From positions 1,302,001-1,366,000 of the forward strand of contig NZ_CP033966.1 in assembly GCF_003854895.1 (NCBI RefSeq): 64,000 nucleotides of DNA, in the 5' to 3' direction. Below are positions 42,368 to 51,503 of this stretch, in pieces (positions within the stretch are counted from its first letter, which is position 1; every line of letters begins with the position of its first letter). The notes below the pieces were generated by a model. That model had not been told where the DNA came from. It made no database searches and saw only the letters and a program-made list of their open reading frames with translations. The position numbers and the translations under genes are program-made. This DNA comes from Pigmentiphaga sp. H8 (GTDB taxonomy: Bacteria; Pseudomonadota; Gammaproteobacteria; Burkholderiales; Burkholderiaceae_B).

Positions 42368-43864
42368 ATGAACGCCCCAACAGAAATCGGGCTGGACCCG
42401 ATCGCGACCGAGCGCCAGGTAGAGGTGGTGCAGGCATTGCGCGATGTGCTTCCCAACTACTGCGTGCTGTTCAGGGAAGAGGACACGCGTCCTTACGAGT
42501 GCGACGGCCTGTCGCTGTTTCGCCAGGTACCCATGGTCGTGGTGCTGCCGGAAACCGAAGAGCAGGTGCGGCAGGTCCTGCGGTTGTGCAAGCGGATGGG
42601 CGTGCCGGTGGTGGCGCGCGGCGCGGGTACCGGATTGTCGGGCGGGGCGACGCCGCATGCCGAGGGTGTGCTGCTGGGCCTGGCGAAGTTCAACCGCATC
42701 ATCCAGGTCGATCCCGAGGCGCGCCAGGCGGTGGTGCAGCCGGGCGTGCGCAACCTGGCCATTTCCGAGGCCGCGGCGCCCCACGGGCTCTACTACGCGC
42801 CCGATCCCTCCAGCCAGATCGCCTGCACCATAGGCGGCAACGTGGCCGAGAACTCGGGCGGCGTGCATTGCCTGAAGTACGGCCTGACCGTGCACAACGT
42901 GCTGGCGGCGCGTGTGGTCACGATGGACGGCGAGGTGCTGGAGCTCGGTTCGTCGGCGCTGGACGAACCCGGCCTGGACTTGCTGTCCATCATCGTCGGC
43001 TCCGAGGGCATGCTGGGCATCGTGACCGAGGTCACGGTCAAGCTCATCCCGCGTCCGGCCGTGGCGCGGGTGGTCATGGCCAGTTTCGCGTCGGTCGAGG
43101 CGGCCGGCGACGCGGTGGCCCGGGTCATCGCCGCCGGCATCATTCCCGCCGGGCTCGAGATGATGGACCGGCGCGCCGTGCACATGGTGGAGCCCTTCGT
43201 GTGCGCGGGCTACGACCTCGACGCCGAGGCCATCCTGCTGTGCGAATCGGACGGCACCGAAGAGGAAGTGGCCGACGAGATCTGCCGGATCGAATCGCTG
43301 TTCGCCCAGTGCGGCGCGACGCGCCTGCAGGTTTCCTGTTCCGAGGCCGAGCGGCTGCTGTTCTGGGCCGGCCGCAAGAATGCGTTTCCGGCGGCGGGCC
43401 GGATTTCTCCCGACTATTACTGCATGGACGGAACCATCCCGCGCCGCTGCCTGGGGCGCGTGCTGTCGGCCATTGCCGAGATGGAGCACAAGTACGGCCT
43501 GCGCTGCGCGAACGTGTTCCATGCGGGCGATGGCAACCTGCATCCGCTCATCCTGTTCGATGCCAATGACATCGACGAGGTCGAGCGGGCCGAGCGCTTC
43601 GGCGCCGAGATCCTGGAGCTGTGCGTGGAGGTCGGCGGCACCATCACCGGCGAGCATGGGGTGGGGGCCGAGAAGATCGACCAGATGTGCGTGCAGTTCG
43701 CGCGCGAGGAACTGGACGTCTTCTTCGGCATCAAGCACGCCTTCGACGCGACCGGCCTGCTCAATCCCGGCAAGGCCATCCCGACGCTGGCCCGGTGCAA
43801 CGAATACGGACGCCGGCATGTGCACCGCGATGCCATCCGTTTTCCCGAAATCCCCCGCTTCTGA
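42368..43864 (+). CDS. glcD: glycolate oxidase subunit GlcD
   Basis: 498 residues from ATG 42368, with GGAG (42358-42361) six bases upstream. It is the FAD-binding catalytic subunit that oxidises glycolate to glyoxylate. Landmarks: ARGAGTGLSGGATPHAEG, IGGNVAENSGGVHCLKYG, NVFHAGDGNLHPLILFD and TGEHGVGAEKIDQM. It is followed by glcE after 9 bases, and glcF follows, giving the usual three-subunit enzyme. No glcG or malate synthase is nearby. Confidence 0.94.
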   Translation: MNAPTEIGLDPIATERQVEVVQALRDVLPNYCVLFREEDTRPYECDGLSLFRQVPMVVVLPETEEQVRQVLRLCKRMGVPVVARGAGTGLSGGATPHAEGVLLGLAKFNRIIQVDPEARQAVVQPGVRNLAISEAAAPHGLYYAPDPSSQIACTIGGNVAENSGGVHCLKYGLTVHNVLAARVVTMDGEVLELGSSALDEPGLDLLSIIVGSEGMLGIVTEVTVKLIPRPAVARVVMASFASVEAAGDAVARVIAAGIIPAGLEMMDRRAVHMVEPFVCAGYDLDAEAILLCESDGTEEEVADEICRIESLFAQCGATRLQVSCSEAERLLFWAGRKNAFPAAGRISPDYYCMDGTIPRRCLGRVLSAIAEMEHKYGLRCANVFHAGDGNLHPLILFDANDIDEVERAERFGAEILELCVEVGGTITGEHGVGAEKIDQMCVQFAREELDVFFGIKHAFDATGLLNPGKAIPTLARCNEYGRRHVHRDAIRFPEIPRF

Positions 43865-43873
43865 TTCCCATCC

Positions 43874-44959
43874 ATGGACGTTCTGTTATCCGATCTTCGC
43901 GCCCGCGTGCTGATGGCCCATGTGGGCCGCAAGTCGCTGTACATCCGCGGCGGCGGCACCAAAGGCTTCTACGGGCTGCCGGTGGACCACGATGCCGTGC
44001 TCGACCTGTCGCCCTACGCGGGGGTCATCGACTACCAGCCCAGTGAGCTGGTGCTGAGCGCCAGGGCGGGTACACCTCTTGCGCAAGTGGAGGAGATGCT
44101 GGCGGAGCAGGGGCAGATGCTGGCGTTCGAGCCGCCGCATTTCTCGGACGGCGCGACGCTGGGCGGCTGCATCGCGACGGCGCTGGCCGGGCCGCGCCGG
44201 GCCAGCGCCGGTTCGGTCGGCGATTTCGTGCTGGGCGTGCGCCTGCTGGATGCGCAGGGGCGCGTGCTGCGTTTCGGCGGCGAAGTCATGAAGAACGTGG
44301 CGGGCTACGACGTGTCCCGCCTCGTGGCCGGTTCGCTGGGCACGCTGGGCGCGATCCTGGAAGTGTCGTTGAAGGTGCTGCCGCGGCCCGCCTGCGAGGC
44401 CACCCTGCGTTTCGAGCTGGACGAGGCCACGGCGCTGCGCCGGATGAATGCCTGGGGCGGCCAGGCGCTGCCCATCAGCGCCACGGCCTGGAGCGGCGGC
44501 GACGGTGCCGGGTGCCTGACCGTCCGCCTGTCGGGCTCCGGCGCCGCGATCGCCGCGGCGCGCGCGGCGCTGGGCGGCGAGGCGTTGGCGGACGACGAGG
44601 CCGGGGCATGGTGGCGGTCGCTGCGCGACCATACGCATCCCTTCCTGGCCGCGCGCACTCTGTGGCGCTTGTCGGTGCCTTCGGTGACCCGGCCGCTGGG
44701 CCTGGGCCCCACGCTGATCGAATGGGGCGGCGCGCAGCGGTGGCTGTGCGGCCCGCAGCCCCCCCAGCGCGTGCGCCAGGCGGCCGCGCTGGCGGGCGGG
44801 CATGCCACGCTGTTCCGCGCCGTGTCGGTGGACGAGGCGCGGGCGTCGGGCGTGTTCCATCCGCTGTCGACGCCCGTGGCCGCCATCCATCGGCGCCTGA
44901 AGAACGAATTCGATCCGGAAGGGGTGTTCAACCCCGGCCGCATGTATCCCGACCTCTAG
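43874..44959 (+). CDS. glcE: glycolate oxidase subunit GlcE
   Basis: 361 residues. An FAD-binding PCMH domain without the full C-terminal catalytic domain: LSARAGTPLAQVEEMLAEQGQMLAFEPPHFSDGATLGGCIATALAGPRRASAGSVGDFVLG. The C-terminal HRRLKNEFDPEGVFNPGRMYPDL is typical of GlcE. Needed, with GlcD and GlcF, for glycolate oxidase activity at the inner membrane. Confidence 0.93.
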   Translation: MDVLLSDLRARVLMAHVGRKSLYIRGGGTKGFYGLPVDHDAVLDLSPYAGVIDYQPSELVLSARAGTPLAQVEEMLAEQGQMLAFEPPHFSDGATLGGCIATALAGPRRASAGSVGDFVLGVRLLDAQGRVLRFGGEVMKNVAGYDVSRLVAGSLGTLGAILEVSLKVLPRPACEATLRFELDEATALRRMNAWGGQALPISATAWSGGDGAGCLTVRLSGSGAAIAAARAALGGEALADDEAGAWWRSLRDHTHPFLAARTLWRLSVPSVTRPLGLGPTLIEWGGAQRWLCGPQPPQRVRQAAALAGGHATLFRAVSVDEARASGVFHPLSTPVAAIHRRLKNEFDPEGVFNPGRMYPDL

Positions 44960-44977
44960 ACACGAACCACCCATTCC

Positions 44978-46219
44978 ATGCAGACACGGTTGACGGAGTC
45001 GATCAAGGACACCCCCGATGGCAGGCAGGCCGAGGCCATCCTGCGCAAGTGCGTGCATTGCGGGTTCTGTACCGCCACCTGCCCCACCTATCAGGTGCTG
45101 GGCGACGAGCTGGACAGCCCGCGCGGCCGCATCTACCTGATCAAGCAGATGCTGGAGGGCGGCGAGGTCACGGCCAGCACCCAGCTGCATCTGGACCGCT
45201 GCCTGACCTGCCGCAATTGCGAGACGACCTGTCCGTCCGGCGTGGAGTACGGGCACCTGATCGATATCGGTCGCCGCCTGGTCGAGACGCGCGTGGAAAG
45301 GGCGCCCGGCGACCAGCTCAAGCGCGCGGTGCTGGGCCGGATGATGGCCACGCCGGCCTTCGGACTGGCCATGAGGCTGGGGCAGGCGCTGCGCCCGCTG
45401 CTGCCGTCCGCGCTGGCGGCCAAGGTGCCGCCGCGGCGGCCGGCGGGTCCGGTGCCGCGGCGCCGCCACGAGCGCCAGGTGCTGATGCTGGCGGGCTGCG
45501 TGCAGCCGTCCATGATGCCGGCCATCGATGCGGCCACCCTGCGCGTGCTCGATGCCGTGGGGATCTCGGCATCGGTCGCGGCGGGGTCGGGCTGCTGCGG
45601 GGCGGCGCGTTTCCACCTGAACCAGCAGGCGGCGGCGCTGGCGCAGATGCGCGCCAACATCGACGCCTGGTGGGCCGACATCGACGCCGGCCGGATCGAG
45701 GCCATCGTGATGAACGCCTCGGGCTGCGGCGCCACGGTGCGCGAATATGCGCACCACCTGCGCGACGACCCGGCCTATGCCGGCCGGGCGGCGCGGGTGT
45801 CGGGCATGGTGCGCGACATCGCGGAGATCCTGGCGCCGCACGCGGGCGAACTCGCGCCGCGACTGGCCGGCCGGCTGGCCGCGCGGCCGGTCTTCCATCC
45901 GCCGTGCACGCTCCAGCATTGGCAGGGTTTGAGGCCGCTGGTCGAACGCCTGCTGGCGGACCTGGGCTTCGCGCTCCGGCCGTTCGCCGAAAGCCATCTA
46001 TGCTGCGGATCGGCGGGAACCTACTCGGTGCTGCAGCCGGAAATAGCCGGCGAACTGCGCGACCGCAAGCTGGCCGAGCTGGACAAGGCCGATCCCGATC
46101 TGATCCTGTCGGCAAACGTCGGCTGCCTGGCGCATCTGCAAGGCGGCACGGCGACCCCGGTCATGCACTGGGTAGAAGCGGTCGACGCCGCGTTGTCCGG
46201 CAAGCGGGTCAACGGCTAG
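44978..46219 (+). CDS. glcF: glycolate oxidase iron-sulfur subunit GlcF
   Basis: 413 residues. Two 4Fe-4S motifs: CVHCGFCTATCPTYQ and CLTCRNCETTCPSGVEYG. Two CCG (cysteine-rich) domains: GSGCCGAARFHLNQQ and LCCGSAGTYSVLQPE. It carries electrons from GlcD to the quinone pool. Its stop overlaps the end of the convergent LysR gene by 11 bases. Confidence 0.94.
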   Translation: MQTRLTESIKDTPDGRQAEAILRKCVHCGFCTATCPTYQVLGDELDSPRGRIYLIKQMLEGGEVTASTQLHLDRCLTCRNCETTCPSGVEYGHLIDIGRRLVETRVERAPGDQLKRAVLGRMMATPAFGLAMRLGQALRPLLPSALAAKVPPRRPAGPVPRRRHERQVLMLAGCVQPSMMPAIDAATLRVLDAVGISASVAAGSGCCGAARFHLNQQAAALAQMRANIDAWWADIDAGRIEAIVMNASGCGATVREYAHHLRDDPAYAGRAARVSGMVRDIAEILAPHAGELAPRLAGRLAARPVFHPPCTLQHWQGLRPLVERLLADLGFALRPFAESHLCCGSAGTYSVLQPEIAGELRDRKLAELDKADPDLILSANVGCLAHLQGGTATPVMHWVEAVDAALSGKRVNG

Positions 46220-47123
46220 CGGGCCGCGCCCACATCAGCCGCAGCTCGTCCAGCAGCTTGACGGCCGGCTGGGGAAGAATGCCCTTGGTGCGGCGGAACA
46301 CCATCAACCGGCGTTGCAGGACCACGCCGGGGATGGACAGGGCGTCCACCAGCCCGGCGCCGCGCTCGGCCTCGAACATGGGGTGCGGCATCCAGCTCAG
46401 GAAACCGGCGTGGGCCACCATGCTCTTGATGGCGATGATGGAGCGCGTCTCCACCACGATGTCGGGCGGAGGCAGGCCGCGCGAGGCGAACAGGTGCATG
46501 AGTTCGTCGAACGGCGCCGTGCCGCGCGGCGGCAGCACCCATTTGTGGCCCTGCGTGTCTTCCAGCCGCAGCCGCGCGCGCTTGCGCAGCGGATGCGTGG
46601 ACGCGGCGATGATCTGGCTGGTGTCGTGCCATTCGCAGTCGGGGATCACGCAGATGTCGGTCGTGTCCGGCATCGACACGCCGATGACGAGATCGATGTC
46701 GTGGGTCAGCAGCGCGTCGGTCAGCAGATCGCCCACGCCTTCGACCAGGTGCACCTGCAGGTTCGGCCACTGGGCCAGCACGCGACCGATGGCCATGGGC
46801 AGCACGAGGCTGACCGCGCTGGCCACCGCGCCGACGCGTATGGTGCCGCGCGAGAGGCCGCGCAGCGCGTCGATTTCCTCGGTGGCCTGTTCGGCCTCGC
46901 GCTGCAGCAGCGTGGCGTGGGGCAGCAGGGCCTGGCCGAAGCTGGTCAGCATCATGCCGGTCGCGTAGCGCTCGAACAGCGGGGCGCCGATCTGGTCCTC
47001 CAGCCGGCGGATGGTGCGGCTCAGGGCGGGCTGGGTGATGTTGAGCGTTTGCGCCGCCCGGCCCAGCGTGCCGTGCTGGACCACGGCCAGGAAGGCGTTG
47101 AGTTGGCGTATGTCGAAGGTCAT
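46209..47123 (-). CDS. LysR-family transcriptional regulator
   Basis: 304 residues. Winged helix at residues 5-65 (IRQLNAFLAVVQHGTLGRAAQTLNITQPALSRTIRRLEDQIGAPLFERYATG) and a substrate-binding-like effector domain starting GTIRVGAVASAVSLVLPMAI. It is divergent from the benzoylformate decarboxylase gene with a CCTGAA-N9-TTCAGG dyad in between, so it probably controls that unit rather than the convergent glc genes. Start ATG 47123 matches the family N-terminus. Confidence 0.9.
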   Translation of the reverse strand: MTFDIRQLNAFLAVVQHGTLGRAAQTLNITQPALSRTIRRLEDQIGAPLFERYATGMMLTSFGQALLPHATLLQREAEQATEEIDALRGLSRGTIRVGAVASAVSLVLPMAIGRVLAQWPNLQVHLVEGVGDLLTDALLTHDIDLVIGVSMPDTTDICVIPDCEWHDTSQIIAASTHPLRKRARLRLEDTQGHKWVLPPRGTAPFDELMHLFASRGLPPPDIVVETRSIIAIKSMVAHAGFLSWMPHPMFEAERGAGLVDALSIPGVVLQRRLMVFRRTKGILPQPAVKLLDELRLMWARPASR

Positions 47124-47144
47124 GCCAAAAGGTAATGACTTTTT

Positions 47145-47165
47145 CCTGAAAAAGCAATGTTCAGG
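47145..47165. promoter_or_regulatory. LysR-type operator dyad upstream of benzoylformate decarboxylase gene
   Basis: CCTGAA (47145-47150), 9-base spacer, TTCAGG (47160-47165): a perfect 6-base interrupted dyad. It is 22 bases from the LysR start and 76 bases before the decarboxylase start, the usual position of a LysR binding site in a divergent promoter. Confidence 0.5.
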
Positions 47166-47240
47166 CAAGGGTGTGCTCGCCATACTCTCGGGATTCGCCG
47201 GGCCCCAGCCCGCACCCACCCCTCCGCGGAGACGACCCCC

Positions 47241-48809
47241 ATGACCACCGTCCGCGAAGCCGTGCTCGACCTGCTGCGCGCCTTCGACATGACCACCATC
47301 TTCGGCAACCCGGGATCCACCGAGCTGCCGCTCTTCCTGGATTTTCCCAGCGACTTCGACTACGTGCTGGGACTGCACGAAGGCGTGGTGGTCGCCATGG
47401 CCGACGGCTACGCGCAGGCCCGCCGCAACGCCTCGTTCATCAACCTGCATTCGGCGGCCGGCGTGGGCAATGCCATGGGCACCATCTTCACCGCCTACAA
47501 GAACCGCACGCCGCTGGTCATCACCGCCGGCCAGCAGTCGCGCTCGATCCTGCCCTTCGATCCCTTCCTGCATTCGGCGCAGGCCACCGAATTGCCCAAG
47601 CCCTACGTGAAATGGAGCTGCGAGCCGGCGCGGGCCGAGGACGTCCCGCTGGCGATCGCGCGCGGCTACTACATCGCCATGCAGCCGCCCTGCGGCCCGG
47701 TGCTGATCTCGGTGCCGGCGGACGACTGGTCGCGTGAATGCGAGCCGGTTCAGGCGCGCCGGGTCGGCAAGCTGCTGCGGCCCGATCCCGATGTCATGAC
47801 CGAGATCGCCGGCGCGCTGGACGCGGCCCGGCGTCCGGCCTTCGTCATCGGTGCGGCCGTCGACCGCGACGGTGCCTGGGACGACGTGCTGCAACTGGCC
47901 GAGCGCCACAAGGCCGGCGTATGGGTCGCGCCCATGTCGGGCCGCTGCGGCTTTCCCGAGGACCATCGCCAGTTCATGGGCTTCCTGCCCGCCATCCGCG
48001 AGAAGATCGTCTCGATGCTGGGCGGCTACGACTGCATCTTCGTGATCGGCGCGCCTGCCTTCACCTATCACGTCGAGGGCTTCGGGCCGCACCTGCCGTC
48101 CGGCGCGAAGCTGGTCCAGCTCACCGACGATCCGCAGGTCGCGGCCTGGGCGCCGGTGGGCACCGCGGCGGTGGGCAGCATCAGCCTGGGCGTGCGCGAA
48201 CTGCTGGCACGGACGTCGCCGCCCGTCCGCGAACTGCCGGCCCCGCGGGCGCCGCTGCCGCGCGCCGAGCCGTCCTCGCCCATGTCGGTCGCGTACGTGC
48301 TGCAGACGCTGGCCGAGGTGCGCGATCCCGCCTCCATCGTGGTCGAGGAATCGCCCAGCGCGCGGCCGGTCATGCACAAGTACCTGCCCATGCTGCAAAG
48401 CGAAACCTTCTACACCATGTGCAGCGGCGGCCTGGGCTACAGCATGCCGGCCGCCGTGGGCGTCGCGCTGGCCAAGCCGCAGAGCAAGGTCATCGGCCTG
48501 ATCGGCGACGGCTCCAGCATGTACTCCATCCAGGCGCTGTGGACCGCGGCGCAGCTCAAGCTGCCGATCACCTTCGTGATCCTGAACAACCGGCGCTATG
48601 CTGCCCTGACGGAGTTCGCCCCCACCTTCGGCTTCAAGCCCGAGGATCCGCTTGCCGGCACCGACCTGCCCGATCTCGACTTCGTGTCGCTGGCGCGCGG
48701 GCATGCCTGCCAGGGCATCCGGGTGTCGGATCCCGCCAGGCTGGCCGATGTGCTGCGCGAAGCGCTGGCATCGCCGGTGCCCATCCTGGTGGACGTGGAA
48801 ATCGCCTGA
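47241..48809 (+). CDS. mdlC: thiamine diphosphate enzyme, benzoylformate decarboxylase type
   Basis: 522 residues. Ser26 (GNPGSTELP), Glu47 (GLHEGVV) and His70 (INLHSAAGVGNAMG) fall at exactly the numbers of the Pseudomonas putida benzoylformate decarboxylase active site, and His277 (FTYHVEG) corresponds to its His281. The C-terminal ThDP motif is GLIGDGSSMYSIQALW...FVILNN. The enzyme converts benzoylformate to benzaldehyde and CO2. The benzaldehyde dehydrogenase gene follows after 43 bases. Acetolactate-synthase-like family members are the main alternative, but these residues argue against it. Confidence 0.85.
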   Translation: MTTVREAVLDLLRAFDMTTIFGNPGSTELPLFLDFPSDFDYVLGLHEGVVVAMADGYAQARRNASFINLHSAAGVGNAMGTIFTAYKNRTPLVITAGQQSRSILPFDPFLHSAQATELPKPYVKWSCEPARAEDVPLAIARGYYIAMQPPCGPVLISVPADDWSRECEPVQARRVGKLLRPDPDVMTEIAGALDAARRPAFVIGAAVDRDGAWDDVLQLAERHKAGVWVAPMSGRCGFPEDHRQFMGFLPAIREKIVSMLGGYDCIFVIGAPAFTYHVEGFGPHLPSGAKLVQLTDDPQVAAWAPVGTAAVGSISLGVRELLARTSPPVRELPAPRAPLPRAEPSSPMSVAYVLQTLAEVRDPASIVVEESPSARPVMHKYLPMLQSETFYTMCSGGLGYSMPAAVGVALAKPQSKVIGLIGDGSSMYSIQALWTAAQLKLPITFVILNNRRYAALTEFAPTFGFKPEDPLAGTDLPDLDFVSLARGHACQGIRVSDPARLADVLREALASPVPILVDVEIA

Positions 48810-48852
48810 TTCCGCCGTCACTATCCCCATTCTTCCAGAGCAGGAGACTGAC

Positions 48853-50304
48853 ATGAAAACCCTGACCATGCTGATCGACGGCCAATCCGCCGAGGCCTCC
48901 GGCAAGGCCACCTTCGAGCGCCGCAATCCGCTCGACGGCTCGGTCGCGACCCGGGCACCGGCCGCGGCTCCCGAGGACATGACCAAGGCGGTCGACGCCG
49001 CCGCGCGCGCGTTCACGAGCTGGCGCGAGACCGGCCCGGGCGAGCGCCGGGCGCTGCTGCTCAAGGCCGCCCAGGCGCTCGAAGCCAAGGGGCCGGCTTT
49101 CATCGAGGCGATGGCCGCCGAGACCGGCGCATCGGCCATGTGGGCCGGCTTCAACGTGCACCTGGCGGCCGGCATGCTGCAGGAGGCCGCGGCGCTGACC
49201 ACGCAGATCAGCGGCGAGGTCATCCCGTCCGACGTGCCGGGCAGCCTGGCCATGGCCGTGCGCCAGGCTGCCGGCGTGGTGCTGGGCATCGCGCCGTGGA
49301 ACGCGCCCGTGATCCTGGGCGTGCGGTCGCTGGCCGTGCCGCTGGCCTGCGGCAACACGGTCGTGTTCAAGGGCTCCGAAGTGTGTCCCGCCACGCATGG
49401 CCTGATCGTCGAGGCGCTGAACGAAGCAGGCTTTCCCGCGGGGGTGGTCAACTTCGTCACCAACGCCCCGGCGGACGCGGGCGCGGTGGTCGAGGCTGCC
49501 ATCTCGCACCCCGCCGTGCGCCGGGTGAACTTCACCGGTTCGACCCGCGTGGGCAAGATCATCGCGCAGACCTGCGCCAAGTATCTCAAGCCCGTCGTGC
49601 TGGAACTGGGCGGCAAGGCGCCGCTGGTGATCCTGGACGACGCCGACCTGGACGCCGCGGTCAACGCCGCCGCCTTCGGCGCCTTCGCCAACTCGGGCCA
49701 GATCTGCATGTCCACCGAGCGCATCGTCGTCGACGAGAAGATCGCCGACGAATTCGTCGCGCGCTTCGGCGCCAAGGCCAAGTCGCTGCCGCTGCAGGAT
49801 CCGCGCAAGGGACCCGCGGTCCTGGGGTCAGTGGTCGACATGGCCACCGTCGAGCGCTGCAACGCCATGATCGACGACGCGCTGGCCAAGGGCGCGGTGC
49901 TGGTGTGCGGCGGCAAGGCCGAGAACACGCTCATGCCCGCCACCATCCTCGATCGCGTCACGCCCGACATGCGCATCTACGGCGAAGAATCCTTCGGGCC
50001 GGTCAAGGCGGTGGTGCGGGTCGATGGTGTCGAGGCCGCCATCGCCAGCGCGAACGATACCGAGTACGGCCTGTCCTCGGCCGTGTTCGGGCGCGACGTG
50101 GCGCGCGCCATGCAGGTGGCGCGGCGCATCGAATCGGGCATCTGCCACGTCAACGGCCCCACCGTGCACGACGAGGCGCAGATGCCGTTCGGCGGCGTCA
50201 AGGCCAGCGGCATCGGACGTTTCGGCGGCAGCGCCGGCATCCATGAGTTCACCGAGCTGCGCTGGATCACCGTGCAGACCACGCCTCGCCACTATCCGTT
50301 CTGA
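48853..50304 (+). CDS. NAD(P)-dependent aromatic aldehyde dehydrogenase
   Basis: 483 residues. Catalytic Cys285 (NSGQICMSTER) and general base Glu251 (LELGGKAP); cofactor motif FTGSTRVGK and APWNAPVIL. It groups with benzaldehyde/vanillin/salicylaldehyde dehydrogenases. Directly after the benzoylformate decarboxylase gene it would oxidise benzaldehyde (or a substituted form) to benzoate. ATG 48853 has CAGGAGA upstream. Confidence 0.9.
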   Translation: MKTLTMLIDGQSAEASGKATFERRNPLDGSVATRAPAAAPEDMTKAVDAAARAFTSWRETGPGERRALLLKAAQALEAKGPAFIEAMAAETGASAMWAGFNVHLAAGMLQEAAALTTQISGEVIPSDVPGSLAMAVRQAAGVVLGIAPWNAPVILGVRSLAVPLACGNTVVFKGSEVCPATHGLIVEALNEAGFPAGVVNFVTNAPADAGAVVEAAISHPAVRRVNFTGSTRVGKIIAQTCAKYLKPVVLELGGKAPLVILDDADLDAAVNAAAFGAFANSGQICMSTERIVVDEKIADEFVARFGAKAKSLPLQDPRKGPAVLGSVVDMATVERCNAMIDDALAKGAVLVCGGKAENTLMPATILDRVTPDMRIYGEESFGPVKAVVRVDGVEAAIASANDTEYGLSSAVFGRDVARAMQVARRIESGICHVNGPTVHDEAQMPFGGVKASGIGRFGGSAGIHEFTELRWITVQTTPRHYPF

Positions 50305-50383
50305 TCGCCCCGCGCCGGCCGTCCGCTGCGGTCGGGCGAGGCGCGGGCATCCGTGTTCGTTCATGACAAAACAGGAGACAGAC

Positions 50384-51370
50384 ATGAACCGTCAAGCAGG
50401 CAAAGCGGCCCTCGCGGCCAAATGGAGCGCGCTCGCGCTGGGATGCGCGGTGGCCTTCGGCGCCATGGCGCAGTCCTATCCGACCAAGCCCGTGAAGGTC
50501 GTGGTCAACTTCCCGCCGGGCGGTGCCGCCGACCAGATCGCGCGCGCCATCACCGGCCCCCTGCAAGAGGTGCTGGGCCAGCCCGTGGTGGTCGAGAACA
50601 AGGGCGGGGCGGGCGGGAACATCGGCGGCGAGGCGGTGGCCCGCTCGGCGCCCGACGGCTATACCCTGCTGATGAGCTCCGGCGGCATGGTGTCGGTTAA
50701 TCCGTACATCTATCCCAAGATGTCCTTCGACCCCATCAAGGATCTCGCGCCCGTGGCCGCGGCCGCCAAGGTCAAGGTGTTCCTGGTGGTCAAGCCGGGC
50801 AAGCTGCCCACCGACGTCAAGTCGTTCATCGACTACCTGAAGGCCAATCCCGGCAAGCTGACCTACGGCACGCCGGGCAACGGCAGCTCGCCCCACCTGG
50901 CCGCGGAAATGTTCCAGAGCCAGGCCGGCGTGAGCGCCGTTCATGTCCCGTACCGCGGCGCGGCGCCCGCGCTGGTGGACCTGCTGGCCGGGCAGATCGA
51001 CTTCGCCTTCGACCCGGGCATCGCCATGCAGCACGTGAAATCGGGCAAGCTCAACATGCTGGCCGTGGGCAGCCTGACGCGCTCGCCCATGTTTCCCGAC
51101 GTGCCCACGCTGGACGAGGCCGGCCTGAAGGGCTTCGATGCCGATACCGTGTTCGGGTTCTACGCGCCCGCCGGCACGCCCAAGGACATCGTCGCCAAGC
51201 TCAATACCGAGATCAACAAGATCGTGAGCACGCCCGCCTTCCGCGAGCGCCTGGTGGCCCTGGGCGGCGACCCCGCGCCGATGACGCCCGAGCAGTTCCA
51301 CGAGCGTGCCGAATACGATGCCAAGCGCTTCGGCGCCATCATCCGGGACCGCAAGATCGTCGGCGATTGA
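50384..51370 (+). CDS. Bug-type (TTT) periplasmic solute-binding protein
   Basis: 328 residues, ATG 50384 with CAGGAGA upstream. Signal peptide (WSALALGCAVAFGAMAQ), then SYPTKPVKVVVNFPPGGAADQIARAI, APDGYTLLMSSGG and VPYRGAAPALVDLLAGQIDFAF. It is the third gene of the mdlC-aldehyde dehydrogenase transcript, so it probably binds mandelate, benzoylformate or a close analogue. A perfect hairpin (51381-51403) follows the gene. Confidence 0.9.
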   Translation: MNRQAGKAALAAKWSALALGCAVAFGAMAQSYPTKPVKVVVNFPPGGAADQIARAITGPLQEVLGQPVVVENKGGAGGNIGGEAVARSAPDGYTLLMSSGGMVSVNPYIYPKMSFDPIKDLAPVAAAAKVKVFLVVKPGKLPTDVKSFIDYLKANPGKLTYGTPGNGSSPHLAAEMFQSQAGVSAVHVPYRGAAPALVDLLAGQIDFAFDPGIAMQHVKSGKLNMLAVGSLTRSPMFPDVPTLDEAGLKGFDADTVFGFYAPAGTPKDIVAKLNTEINKIVSTPAFRERLVALGGDPAPMTPEQFHERAEYDAKRFGAIIRDRKIVGD

Positions 51371-51380
51371 CCGCCTCTTC

Positions 51381-51403
51381 CGCGCCCGGCCTGGCCGGGC
51401 GCG
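51381..51403 (+). terminator. hairpin after the mdlC unit
   Basis: CGCGCCCGGCC (51381-51391), T, GGCCGGGCGCG (51393-51403): a perfect 11-base palindrome 11 bases after the Bug stop codon. No U tract, so its efficiency as a terminator is uncertain. Confidence 0.45.
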
Positions 51404-51451
51404 GCGGTGGCGGCACCTCGGTGGGAATGGATCTTCTTGATTATTAAATAA

Positions 51452-51472
51452 GAACAAGTATCATTATCATTA
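51452..51472. promoter_or_regulatory. Fur-box-like sequence
   Basis: GAACAAGTATCATTATCATTA in an AT-rich stretch 32-52 bases upstream of the ECF sigma factor start. Its reverse complement contains TAATGATAATGATAC, close to the repeated NATAAT units of the Fur consensus GATAATGATAATCATTATC. Iron-replete repression of the sigma gene and hence of the whole uptake locus is the simplest reading. Confidence 0.7.
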
Positions 51473-51503
51473 AGATCCATAAAAGCGGGGCGGGCGATTC
51501 TCC

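Noticed and set aside
47124..49976. Upstream extension of the LysR reading frame (open for about 950 more codons on the minus strand).
   Set aside because: Residues before position 47123 are low-complexity and antisense to mdlC and the aldehyde dehydrogenase gene; the LysR start matches the family at 47123.
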